DNA from: a virus
Direction: 5' to 3' (one strand)
DNA: 64,000 nucleotides
Virus record (IMG/VR): IMGVR_UViG_3300032157_000004
Location: 25,079-89,078 of that record
This document shows, piece by piece, positions 40,759 through 49,102 of this stretch. The position numbers and the translations under genes were made by a program. Numbering within the stretch: the stretch's first letter is position 1; each line of letters begins with the position of its first letter. Under the pieces are notes generated by a model, which was given only the letters and a program-made list of their open reading frames with translations, was not told the origin of the DNA and searched no databases.

Positions 40759-42306
40759 TTAGTAGCTTGGCAGCTTCGACAGAGTGCGCTCGGCAATATC
40801 TTCGTAGGTTTCCCCAAAGACAAACGGGTCGGCAGCATCGTCGTACCCATCTTCCGGCTCATTGTGAGCTTCGCTGGCGCGATAGCTGACTTTGAGAGTT
40901 TTCCTGGATGGAAGATCTTGCAGATACTCAGTCTTGCGCGTGCCGTCATCCTTTGCCAGTCGCCCGACAATTTTTGCCAACTGGTCGTTGGCTTCTTTCA
41001 ACTCAGCAATTTCAGCCTGGTCTGCTTCCCTGGCTTTGATGAGGCTTTCTACAGCACGACCAAGCTGCTTGAATTGAGGAGATGCGAAAACTACCTGAGC
41101 AATGGCTTCGACAGCGGCGTCGTCCAGCACCAGTTCAGGAGTTTCTTCGTCCTCAGTCGTTTCTTCCTCAGTTTCGGCTTCGTCCTCAGTCGCTTCGGCT
41201 TCTGCTTCGGCTGCGGTGCGATGGATGAGCCGTTCATCCTTCACACGCTTGTTGGTCTGGTCTACACTCTTTTCAAACTTCTCAAGGAACTTATTCAGTT
41301 CCTCAGAGTCCTCACCAAAAAGTGTTTGCAGTTCCCCAGTAGTTTTTGGATTCATAGCTCTTTTCACCCCTTCTTCCAGAACACCTAAACGCGTAAATAA
41401 AGCCGCCGCTTCTTTTTCCAAGACTACACTGATACGAGTATTGATCCCATCGTTATAAACCGGAATCGTAATCTCAGGATCAAGTGAAATTTTTTCCGGC
41501 TCTGCATAAGCCCAAAACTCGATGCTGTTACCCCAAGTTCCGGCTTCATCCCGTTCACAAGCTCGAATCGTAGCTTTGGCAAGAGGATGATCTTCATCGA
41601 ACAAACCGGAGGCGATATAACAGACGCCCTCTCTTGCCAGATAGTCGGCTGTGCCAAACTCCCACAACTCAGGATTTTCTTCGCCGTGATGGTAATAATC
41701 CAGGCGGGGATAAACCCCTTCCTCTTGAGATTGCTGGATAAAACTATCAAAAAGTTTTACGCTGTCGATCTCACCGGAGCGGTTGAGAATCGAAGTTCCG
41801 GCAATCGCCACCCAACGATGGCGACCGTCTTTTTGACGAAAAACTCTAAAATTATTTTGCTGAACAGGCGTAAATTTTTCTTCGACCTGTACCCAACTGC
41901 CCAAAGTTACTTCTTCATTAGAAACGGAAAGCGGAACTTGAAAGAGCTTGCCGCTCTGCGCCACGATTGCCGATAGACCAGCGCCGTCGTCGTTAAGATA
42001 GACATCAATAAGACGTGCGTAGTCGCCGCCTTCGTCGTAGATGTCCCAGAGTGACATAGAGATTTTTTCATAGAACCTTGACATGCTAAAAGAGCGTTCT
42101 TTTAAGAAATTAGCCAATTTACTATCAGGCGTTTTTTCTTCAATCCGCTGTTCTTCTCTCGACCTGGCGACAATCTTCCGCACACGATACTCAAACTCGG
42201 CAGCATCGAGTTGGGAAGCACCGCTTTGCCAGTTTTCAGAAATCACGCCTGACTTGGTTAAGAAGAAGCGCCAGAGATTTTCAAGAACATTTTTTTCGAT
42301 TGTCAT
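40759..42306 (-). CDS. Prohead protease fused to scaffold domain, 515 aa
   Basis: The middle region shows the prohead serine protease pattern 'LDYYHHGEENPELWEFGTADYL' (catalytic His in 'YYHHG') and 'GTWGNSIEFWA' (catalytic Ser in the S-I-x-F phrase). After about residue 330 the protein is highly acidic ('EAEATEDEAETEEETTEDEE') and coiled-coil ('ADQAEIAELKEANDQLAKIV'), typical of a scaffold. The N-terminal 'LDAAEFEYRVRKIVARSREE' is also found at the tape measure C-terminus. It precedes the capsid gene by 50 bases. Confidence 0.8.
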   Translation of the reverse strand: MTIEKNVLENLWRFFLTKSGVISENWQSGASQLDAAEFEYRVRKIVARSREEQRIEEKTPDSKLANFLKERSFSMSRFYEKISMSLWDIYDEGGDYARLIDVYLNDDGAGLSAIVAQSGKLFQVPLSVSNEEVTLGSWVQVEEKFTPVQQNNFRVFRQKDGRHRWVAIAGTSILNRSGEIDSVKLFDSFIQQSQEEGVYPRLDYYHHGEENPELWEFGTADYLAREGVCYIASGLFDEDHPLAKATIRACERDEAGTWGNSIEFWAYAEPEKISLDPEITIPVYNDGINTRISVVLEKEAAALFTRLGVLEEGVKRAMNPKTTGELQTLFGEDSEELNKFLEKFEKSVDQTNKRVKDERLIHRTAAEAEAEATEDEAETEEETTEDEETPELVLDDAAVEAIAQVVFASPQFKQLGRAVESLIKAREADQAEIAELKEANDQLAKIVGRLAKDDGTRKTEYLQDLPSRKTLKVSYRASEAHNEPEDGYDDAADPFVFGETYEDIAERTLSKLPSY

Positions 42307-42434
42307 GTGGGACTCCTGATGTTAAAATCTCTACAGGGCTTGAACGGCTTAATTACCCGTTGACAAGTCGGTACTCTGTAACCGATGCCCTCTATAAAAT
42401 TTACAGAATCAATCTCTAACAGAGGAGATATAAA

Positions 42435-42986
42435 ATGTTCACTAGACAGTGTAAGTTTTGTCACGTTATTTTTAAAACAGGCGATCCAAAAATTAAATGC
42501 TGTTCCTTAGAACACGCAAGAGAATACAGCAAAAAGAGAAAACAAAGATACGAACGTAACCGTTTTTACAGAGAGTGCGGTCAGCCTGAAAAAGCACAAA
42601 AGCCTACAACAAATACATCTCCTATTATTCTCCCAAACTCTGCTCGTACCTTAGACACTTCCTCCATAATTCCTGGCTATTCTGTAAATTGGAAAGAAAT
42701 TTCAACCCAGATTCGCATAAGAGACAACTACACTTGTCAGTATTGCGGAGACTACTTTGACGAGTCCAGAGTTTGTCCGCCAGTTCATCACATTGTTCCT
42801 AGAAGATTTCTAGCAGGTATCTCTGCTGAGACAGCGGAACATCCAGACAATCTCATAACTCTGTGTGAAAAATGCCATCCTCTAATTGAGTACGGACACT
42901 TGAAACTCCCCACTGATATTGTTAAAAAAGCATATAGAGCAGTTAAAAAGGGAACGGCTGTTCCGCAGAACGACAACCTCTGCTAA
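42435..42986 (+). CDS. HNH endonuclease with N-terminal zinc finger, 183 aa
   Basis: The N-terminal C-x2-C...C-C finger 'CKFCHVIFKTGDPKIKCC' is followed by a basic region and an HNH domain: 'CQYCGDYFDESRVCPPVHHI', 'NLITLCEKCHPLIE'. AGAGGAG precedes the ATG. It lies on the opposite strand between the protease gene and small late genes, with about 80-120 bp of non-coding DNA on each side, typical of a mobile HNH gene. Confidence 0.9.
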   Translation: MFTRQCKFCHVIFKTGDPKIKCCSLEHAREYSKKRKQRYERNRFYRECGQPEKAQKPTTNTSPIILPNSARTLDTSSIIPGYSVNWKEISTQIRIRDNYTCQYCGDYFDESRVCPPVHHIVPRRFLAGISAETAEHPDNLITLCEKCHPLIEYGHLKLPTDIVKKAYRAVKKGTAVPQNDNLC

Positions 42987-43065
42987 ACAGCCGCAACGGG
43001 CGAGTCTTAATCGTAAATCTTCAATTGCCAACAATATAATCTTATTTTTTTCTTGTGTCAATAGA

Positions 43066-43272
43066 TTATTCCGACTTTCCCAGATTGGCTAGGTCGGAAA
43101 CTTTGATCTCAACAACCTCACGCCCCTTGATCAAACAGCGGCGACGGTCTTTGTCCTGCACCTGAATCGTGCCGCGCTCCGGTATAAAACGGCCTAACCT
43201 AACGCCATCGGCGTAGGCAAAGCCATCCTTTCCAACTTTGACCGGAGAAATTTTAGGGTTGGGCGCTGACAT
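43066..43272 (-). CDS. Hypothetical protein, 68 aa
   Basis: Not recognised. It is a small basic beta-rich protein with strands 'VKVGKDGFAYADGVRLGRF' and 'RCLIKGREVVEIKVSD'. It overlaps the end of the zinc-ribbon gene by 20 bases and is part of the late block. Confidence 0.55.
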   Translation of the reverse strand: MSAPNPKISPVKVGKDGFAYADGVRLGRFIPERGTIQVQDKDRRRCLIKGREVVEIKVSDLANLGKSE

Positions 43273-43624
43273 CTTTTTCCTCTAATAAAAATTTAAAATT
43301 TTCTTGGTCAGCATCGTAAGCTCTCTGGTGGGCCTTACGTGCCATCAAAACTAGCTGTTGGTTTTGTCTAGTCCTATGATGCTGGAGGTTATCTACTGCA
43401 ATGCGAAGATTGATACGAATACGCGCTGTCTCCGGCGACAGAAAATAAAGATGGCGTGTGTGATCGCAGTAAGGGCAAATCAACTTAGCCTGGACAACTC
43501 TGTCGTGTGGAGCCTCTAAGTCCCTTTCTTGTACATTCTTGGTTAAGGGAAATACTTGATGGCACTGGTCACAGCGTACTTTAACTTCTTTGCCTAAATT
43601 TTCTGGTAATTTTTCTGTTTCCAT
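43253..43624 (-). CDS. Zinc-ribbon protein, 123 aa
   Basis: Residues about 15-60 contain C-x2-C ('CDQCHQVFPL') and C-x2-C ('CPYCDHTRH'), a zinc ribbon like those of small phage DNA- or protein-binding proteins. A helical segment follows. The start at ATG 43622-43624 overlaps the CAP gene stop (TGATG), which favours it over an upstream in-frame start. Function unknown. Confidence 0.65.
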   Translation of the reverse strand: METEKLPENLGKEVKVRCDQCHQVFPLTKNVQERDLEAPHDRVVQAKLICPYCDHTRHLYFLSPETARIRINLRIAVDNLQHHRTRQNQQLVLMARKAHQRAYDADQENFKFLLEEKDVSAQP

Positions 43625-44088
43625 CAGTTCATTCCTGGCGCTGAAATAAAAACCCAAAGCTGGCGACCGTCTTGAGCTACGGCTGTACCAACTCCGATAG
43701 CGGGCTGTCCTCTATAAAAATCATTTCTTCCGGCAATATGATCGTGGTGGCTTGACGACTCCAGCCAGCCTTTTACAGCTTCTTCCGGCTCATCGTGACC
43801 GATGTAAAGGCTTTCGACTTGGTTGCCCTTCTCTGAGTAGTAGTCCGGTAGCTTATATCCTGCTGCCCGTACATTCTCATTGGCGGTAAAACCAAAAGGA
43901 TTGGTGTGGGCAAAGTAATCATGTTTCGCCATATCTTCGGCTTTACGCTGTGCCGCCAGCATCAATCTCAAGTCGATGTAGATCGGCGCACGTTCCTGCC
44001 AAGCTGCATACATAATCAGATCCGCCAGCTTATACACATCGGCAATCACTTTGCTGTGTTTTTCGATATAAGGCAGATACAGGCTCAA
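43624..44088 (-). CDS. CAP/YkwD-like domain protein, 154 aa
   Basis: 'LAAQRKAEDMAKHDYFAHTNPFGFTANENVRAAGY' carries the CAP superfamily pattern (helix with A-x-x-M-A-x-x-x-Y/F-F-x-H, then 'ENV'). 'EEAVKGWLESSSHHDHIAGRNDFY' matches the second conserved box with the paired His, and 'AIGVGTAVAQDGRQLWVFIS' the final strands. No signal peptide is present, so if exported it would travel in the virion or be released at lysis. Its role in a phage is unknown; virion protein or cell-wall interaction are possible. Confidence 0.75.
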   Translation of the reverse strand: MSLYLPYIEKHSKVIADVYKLADLIMYAAWQERAPIYIDLRLMLAAQRKAEDMAKHDYFAHTNPFGFTANENVRAAGYKLPDYYSEKGNQVESLYIGHDEPEEAVKGWLESSSHHDHIAGRNDFYRGQPAIGVGTAVAQDGRQLWVFISAPGMN

Positions 44089-44315
44089 TTCAGTCTTGGC
44101 CCCCAGTTAAACCAATCGACTGTGCCTGGTACTTCCTGCTCTATTCTTTCCAAGCCTTCTTTCATCATCAGAGGATCAATATGCCCCTGGCAGTTTAGGC
44201 TGCAAAAGATGAGTTTGGTTACTTCATGCCACTCATTGTTAACCAAAAGCCGACAGTACCCTGCGGCTGAGTTGACATGCAGCCCGACAGGAATAGGCTT
44301 GTTTGAAAAAACCAT
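44085..44315 (-). CDS. Hypothetical protein, 76 aa
   Basis: Not recognised. Start at ATG 44313-44315 ('MVFSNKPIPV') with GGAGAG upstream. Two Cys in 'IFCSLNCQGHID' could bind metal. Overlaps the CAP gene start by 4 bases, so co-translated with it. Confidence 0.55.
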   Translation of the reverse strand: MVFSNKPIPVGLHVNSAAGYCRLLVNNEWHEVTKLIFCSLNCQGHIDPLMMKEGLERIEQEVPGTVDWFNWGPRLN

Positions 44316-44328
44316 AATCTCTCCAGTC

Positions 44329-44574
44329 TCAGAGAAGTGCTTGTGCGGCTGTCCTGAGCATGTCCATAACAGCCACAACTTGCGCTAATTGTTGTGCTGT
44401 TAGATTTTTCTGTAAATCATAGCTCTTATCCGACATAATCTCGCCGTTCTGATCCATAACTTCCACTTGGGCAGTTCCCTGTCGAGAAGCAGGCTGGCCG
44501 TTGCCGTCTGCGAGAATTGTGCGAATTCTACCAATAGATGTAGGTGTGCGAACTGCCTCTTTTACAAACGCCAT
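44329..44574 (-). CDS. Hypothetical protein, 81 aa
   Basis: Not recognised. Small protein with beta-strands in the first half ('GTAQVEVMDQNGEIMSD') and a C-terminal helix ('AQQLAQVVAVMDMLRTAAQ'). Located 8 bases behind the collagen-like fibre gene, so it may be a fibre-associated or assembly protein, but this is only position. Confidence 0.5.
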   Translation of the reverse strand: MAFVKEAVRTPTSIGRIRTILADGNGQPASRQGTAQVEVMDQNGEIMSDKSYDLQKNLTAQQLAQVVAVMDMLRTAAQALL

Positions 44575-44582
44575 CTTTCCTC

Positions 44583-46790
44583 CTAAACAATTGCCGAAGG
44601 TGTTACTGTGATATTTGCGTGCTTATAGCCAAGCGTAATCATCTGGATAGCCAAGTCATTAAAACCTGTAATCGGCCCTGTGAAATCGAATCTGAGTGTT
44701 AGATTAGTAGACGTATTCGTAGTTGCTGTAACCGTAATTCCTGCGGCAAGTGCAGTTGCGGTATAGGTCATAGCGACGTTATTTGTGCTGGTAATTTGTA
44801 CAAGCGTACAACCACGATAGTAGTTTGTGCCAACCCTACCCTCCATACCAACAAGATACATTAAGCCGCCAAAAGCATTTGTACCTACACTTCTTGTAAC
44901 TGCTACCTGCAAGGCATTTTCAGAAGATGCTGAAAGTCTTACGCTAAAAGTGGCAACACCGTTTGTTACTGTTGTGGTGGAGTTCATCGTAGCCGCTCCA
45001 TCCACATTCAGCGTTGTGTCTAGGTCAACTGCTCCCTGAGCGTTAAAAGTAGAACCAGCGATTAGGGCGCTGCTAAATGTCTTGATACCTGCGATTGTCT
45101 GGTCAGTCGTCAACATCACATAAAGACTGTTTAGCGCCGTTTTAATGTTGGCCCACGTCCACTTAACTAGAGCGCCAGCCGAAACTCTGGCAAAAATATC
45201 CGCATCATCAGGAGAGGTATCGGTAGATGCATTGGTGAACTCAGTGACAATATTAGAAGCAGTTCCCGCATCACCAGATCGAGCAAAGGTTAGAACAACT
45301 GGATTAGTATCTGTAAAAGAGCCATTAGAGGCAACTTGCGTGACTGTAGCTGTCCAGTACCCTGTATTTTCAGCCAAAGCTGTTAGAGTAAAGACACGGT
45401 AGATAGAGCTATCTACTTTATCAAAAAGGCGTAACGTACCTTTATTTGTATTAGTTGAGTCATCCAAAGTAGCCAACCACGCCTGAACATCGACACCGTT
45501 ACGATCATTGTCATCAATGTAGAGGGCTGTTGCCGTTGTTAAATTATTTAAACGAATGTCGCCACTACCAGGATCGGCATTGGTTGTAGTCGAGTCAAAA
45601 CGAAACTCAATACTGTTGCCGCCAAAGACGCCTTGCGGCCCTGTAGCTCCAGTTGAACCTGTAGAGCCTGTTGCACCTTGAGCGCCGACATTGCCCGCTC
45701 TAGCAAAAGAGACAACCACGTTATCCAGATTAGAAAAAGCAGTAGACTGAACAACAGGCGTTACCGCCAGCTTCCAGTAACCTGTCGCCTCTACACTGGC
45801 CCCTGATATTTGAAAATCTGAATAGATGGAACTGTCAGTCTTTCGGAATAGTCGTAGTGAACCCCTGACGGTGTTAGTTGAGCCGTCCAGGGTGGCAAGC
45901 CAGGATTGGATGTCGGTCGCGTTGAGATCCTGGTCATCAATAAAAATCTGTGTAATCGACCCAAAAGTAGCGTGATTAAAGCGCAGCATACCGCTGCCAG
46001 GATCGCTATCAGTGGTGGTCGTTGAAAAACCGTAGTTAAAAGAGTCGCCGCCGAAGCCGCCCTGAGAACCTGTAGGGCCAGGATCACCCTGTATACCTTG
46101 AATGCCCTGGATACCTTGTTCGCCCTGTTCTCCCTGCTCTCCTTGCGGCCCTTGTGCGCCAGTCTCGCCTGTTGCTCCAGTCTCTCCCTGGATGCCCTGG
46201 ATGCCCTGAATACCTTGCTCACCTTGATCTCCCTGCGGCCCTGGATCTCCCTGTGGGCCTTCCGGCCCTGTTGCACCTGTCGCACCCGTTTCACCCTGGA
46301 TACCCTGCGGGCCTTCTTCACCCTGGATACCCTGCTCACCTTGTTCACCTTGAGGGCCAGTTTCTCCTTGAATACCTTGAATACCTTGAGGGCCAGGATC
46401 GCCCTGTTCTCCTTGTGGCCCTGCTGGGCCAGGTTCTCCTTGCTCACCCTGCGGGCCTTGCGGCCCTGGTGGGCCTTCGGTTCCCATGCCGGTAGCATTG
46501 ATCGCCGCCGCTATTGAGATAAAGCGCAGCCCCTTTTCATCCTCACGGACGCCGACTAGCTTCCAAGCAGCATCATCATAAGTGTCTGGCGTATCGGTCA
46601 GATCTAGAAAAGATTCTAAAATTTTTCTTTTTATTTCATCTGGCAAAAAGACAGGGCCATCCGACTCCAGGCGCATTACTGGATCATTAGGCAGTTCAAA
46701 AATACCGTCTACAGAAAACTTGGGTGTCTCCAAGAAACCTTCAACCTGGCGGGGTTTATTCTTTTCCATCACCCCATCGACTTTAGGCAT
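44583..46790 (-). CDS. Collagen-like virion fibre protein, 735 aa
   Basis: An N-terminal globular part (about 1-105) is followed by a long Gly-X-Y collagen repeat (about 108-245, 'GPQGPQGEQGEPGPAG' and many 'GIQGIQGETG' units). Two near-identical beta domains come next (about 250-375 and 395-510, each with 'DSDPGSGMLRFN' or 'NADPGSGDIRLN' and 'IDD-x-D-L/R-N-x-x-D-x-Q-x-W-L-A-T-L-D'), joined by a second short collagen stretch. A C-terminal fibre-tip domain ends the protein. It overlaps the portal gene end by 8 bases, so it may be a head fibre rather than a tail fibre. Confidence 0.85.
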   Translation of the reverse strand: MPKVDGVMEKNKPRQVEGFLETPKFSVDGIFELPNDPVMRLESDGPVFLPDEIKRKILESFLDLTDTPDTYDDAAWKLVGVREDEKGLRFISIAAAINATGMGTEGPPGPQGPQGEQGEPGPAGPQGEQGDPGPQGIQGIQGETGPQGEQGEQGIQGEEGPQGIQGETGATGATGPEGPQGDPGPQGDQGEQGIQGIQGIQGETGATGETGAQGPQGEQGEQGEQGIQGIQGIQGDPGPTGSQGGFGGDSFNYGFSTTTTDSDPGSGMLRFNHATFGSITQIFIDDQDLNATDIQSWLATLDGSTNTVRGSLRLFRKTDSSIYSDFQISGASVEATGYWKLAVTPVVQSTAFSNLDNVVVSFARAGNVGAQGATGSTGSTGATGPQGVFGGNSIEFRFDSTTTNADPGSGDIRLNNLTTATALYIDDNDRNGVDVQAWLATLDDSTNTNKGTLRLFDKVDSSIYRVFTLTALAENTGYWTATVTQVASNGSFTDTNPVVLTFARSGDAGTASNIVTEFTNASTDTSPDDADIFARVSAGALVKWTWANIKTALNSLYVMLTTDQTIAGIKTFSSALIAGSTFNAQGAVDLDTTLNVDGAATMNSTTTVTNGVATFSVRLSASSENALQVAVTRSVGTNAFGGLMYLVGMEGRVGTNYYRGCTLVQITSTNNVAMTYTATALAAGITVTATTNTSTNLTLRFDFTGPITGFNDLAIQMITLGYKHANITVTPSAIV

Positions 46791-48816
46791 CGACTATCTC
46801 TCTTAGAACACCCATCATGCCTTCATTGACTGTCCAGGTGCGATGAAGATCATCGACCACACGGACTGCGTAGGTATAGAAACCGCTAAGCTGGGCTGTG
46901 TCTTGGGCTGTCAGGTCTACCCAGATCGTTGCGCCCTGCACACGCACACCATTATCTAAATTTTTCTGGAGAACTAGGCCAGGACTGTAGATATAAAAAG
47001 CTATATCTCTGGACTTGTCTACGGGAATTTCTTCACGCTTGCTATTTTTGACGGTAATTTCTAGCGTATCTGGCTTACCCCGCTCGATATTCCAGCCGCC
47101 CTCTACCCAGTCGGGATGGGCTGAAAAAAATTTTTCTTCTTCTTGAAAAATTTTTTCAGGATCAAGTTGGACGGGAATGTTAAAAATTAACTCTGTCTTA
47201 TCTTCAAGTTCCAGAGAGCGATTTTTTTCTTCTTCGTCAGCGCCAAAGTCGGGAATTAAAGCCGCTGGCTTAACCAGAGAAAATCTTTCTGCCTTGAGTG
47301 CATCGTCGCCACGCCGGAACAAGACTTGTGCTTTACGATTAGGCCAGCTATAACGCACAATCGGCTCATGTGGAAACTGAAAAGCAGCACGGCGTACTTC
47401 TTCATTTTCCATGAGTTGCTGGCGATAGAGCCGTTCGATTCCTGCTGCATCGGTGGCTTTGGCTTCTTCGTCGTTGTGTGTCCAGGCGTCGGGAATCACG
47501 TTATATCCAGCCAAAAGAATTCTCGCTTCCTCCCAGCTAATCAAGGGTTTAATCTCTGGATTCTCCGGCTGCACAACCGGATCGCCGTCACCGCCCTGGT
47601 CGCCTCTTGGCCCTGGCACTTGAGAACCTTTGCCGGAATAAAGAGTCGTAACAAGATTAGCGGCAAGTTGAGCAACTTCAACATCTAGGCGCATACCCTC
47701 CTGGTCGCGCTGCTCAAACTCAAACAAGAGGCTGTTGGGAAGTTCTCCCTGAATTGCCTCTTGCATAGCCAGCATGAAGTTCAAGCCGCCTTTGCCAGTG
47801 CCTTTTCTATGCTGGATGTCAGTCTCTCTACCTCTACCGAGTTGACCTGCGAGAACGGGCCAAAACTCGATAGGATCGTAACCAATGCAAAGAGCATAAG
47901 CATACATGAGAAGATTAGTGAAAACTTCCAGATCGAAGCCTTCTGGGAGTTGGGAGAGAGCAACCAATTTAGCGTCAACAGCGTCAACGCCTGACTGAGC
48001 AATGACAGCGACCGCATTATAGTATTTCCTCATGTCCGAGTCGAGCTTGGCATCGCGCACCCGCATAGCCTCATCCCACTGTTCCTGTGTGATGTTCTGT
48101 AAAAGCAAAAGCCCTTTGGGTGCGCGTGCGCCAATCATCTCCATCTGATGTGAGTAGATCCCCAGCATCAGTTTTGCCATATCCAGCGCGCGACTGGTGG
48201 CACAGTAACCCAGACCATTAAATTTATCTTTGATATTCTTGAGCGAGACAAGCCGGAAAAAATCATCATCTCGCCAGGGATATTTACTGCCGTCGTATTT
48301 GAGCGGTCTGTCCACATCACCAGTCAGCATACATTTAGTCGGATCAACATGGTAGAGCGCACGCATCGGCCCGCCTCTGCCGTCTCGTCCTATTTCTGTG
48401 ATCGGGCCAATGTCTGTGACATAGAAGCCGCTGGATTGCTGGCTAATCCACTGTCGCCAACCGGAACCTTTGTCTGCTCCCTCCAAGATGGGAACAAATC
48501 TAGCAACCTGGTTGCGCCCGCCAATCATCGTCCAGCCACGATTGGTGTCAATCATGTTGACCGAACTGATAATCCCTGCCCAGTGCGGCTCTTTAGTGTA
48601 AAACTCAGTGAGCCAAATATCTCTGGAGCGACTGTCGGTGCTGTAGCCAGGTTCTTCTTCCTGAGCATAACGCACCCAGTTCATCACACCTGTAAAAAAA
48701 TTATTATTATTTTTTTGACTTGAATATCGTGGCTGCTTTGAATTGACCGACCGCTGTTCCAGGCGCTCGTAAGCGGTTTCCAGTAATTTGTCGAGTTCTT
48801 TCGATGTTGGCGGCAC
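46783..48816 (-). CDS. Portal protein with C-terminal extension, 677 aa
   Basis: Residues about 60-400 have portal features: 'WLTEFYTKEPHWAGIISSVN', 'DDFFRLVSLKNIKDKFNGLG', stem and wing helices, and 'YAYALCIGYDPIEFWPVLAG' before 'LNFMLAMQEAIQGEL', as in SPP1/HK97-like portals. Terminase directly upstream and protease/capsid downstream agree. A short collagen-like 'GPRGDQGGDGDP' and about 230 further residues with an Ig-like region ('LDPEKIFQEEEKFFSAHPDW') form an unusual C-terminal extension. Its first 36 codons overlap the HNH gene. Confidence 0.85.
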   Translation of the reverse strand: MPPTSKELDKLLETAYERLEQRSVNSKQPRYSSQKNNNNFFTGVMNWVRYAQEEEPGYSTDSRSRDIWLTEFYTKEPHWAGIISSVNMIDTNRGWTMIGGRNQVARFVPILEGADKGSGWRQWISQQSSGFYVTDIGPITEIGRDGRGGPMRALYHVDPTKCMLTGDVDRPLKYDGSKYPWRDDDFFRLVSLKNIKDKFNGLGYCATSRALDMAKLMLGIYSHQMEMIGARAPKGLLLLQNITQEQWDEAMRVRDAKLDSDMRKYYNAVAVIAQSGVDAVDAKLVALSQLPEGFDLEVFTNLLMYAYALCIGYDPIEFWPVLAGQLGRGRETDIQHRKGTGKGGLNFMLAMQEAIQGELPNSLLFEFEQRDQEGMRLDVEVAQLAANLVTTLYSGKGSQVPGPRGDQGGDGDPVVQPENPEIKPLISWEEARILLAGYNVIPDAWTHNDEEAKATDAAGIERLYRQQLMENEEVRRAAFQFPHEPIVRYSWPNRKAQVLFRRGDDALKAERFSLVKPAALIPDFGADEEEKNRSLELEDKTELIFNIPVQLDPEKIFQEEEKFFSAHPDWVEGGWNIERGKPDTLEITVKNSKREEIPVDKSRDIAFYIYSPGLVLQKNLDNGVRVQGATIWVDLTAQDTAQLSGFYTYAVRVVDDLHRTWTVNEGMMGVLREIVDA

Positions 48817-49102
48817 GTTCTCTCTCCCTCCTGGCTGCGATTGCCCACAGCATAATTTTCAACTCATGCTTGCGTGTCCAACTTGCGTTATGCACCTTAT
48901 CGTGACACTGGCGACAAAGGGAGATGCAGTTCTCTCTGGTTGTATGCAGTTTCACATAGTCAATGTGGTGAACATCCATTCGCCCCGCACAATTACAGAT
49001 AGCACAACAATAGTTATCCCGCTGGCGAATATATTTTTTAAATTCTTCCGTCCACTCAGGCGGATAGCCTTGATTTTTTAATTTTCTATTCGATCTTGGC
49101 AC
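48707..49102 (-). CDS. HNH endonuclease of the terminase-portal junction, 131 aa
   Basis: A compact HNH domain is present: 'RQRDNYCCAICNCAGRMDVHHIDY', then 'NCISLCRQCHDKVHNASW', with the C-x2-C zinc pairs and the H-H/N active site. It lies between the large terminase and the portal, where HNH proteins of HK97-like phages stimulate genome cleavage. Its 3' end overlaps the portal start by 110 bases, an unusually long overlap. It is on the late strand, unlike the two other HNH genes of the window. Confidence 0.85.
   Translation of the reverse strand: MPRSNRKLKNQGYPPEWTEEFKKYIRQRDNYCCAICNCAGRMDVHHIDYVKLHTTRENCISLCRQCHDKVHNASWTRKHELKIMLWAIAARRERERAANIERTRQITGNRLRAPGTAVGQFKAATIFKSKK

Noticed and set aside
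45660-46480. Repeat DNA that could be mistaken for a CRISPR or satellite array
   Set aside because: The repeats are 9-bp multiples encoding Gly-X-Y triplets without unique spacers, so they are coding repeats of the collagen-like fibre.
45791-46498. 235-codon minus-strand frame rich in Lys, Arg and Ala
   Set aside because: Out-of-frame reading of the collagen Gly-X-Y repeat DNA; the in-frame reading is the fibre gene.
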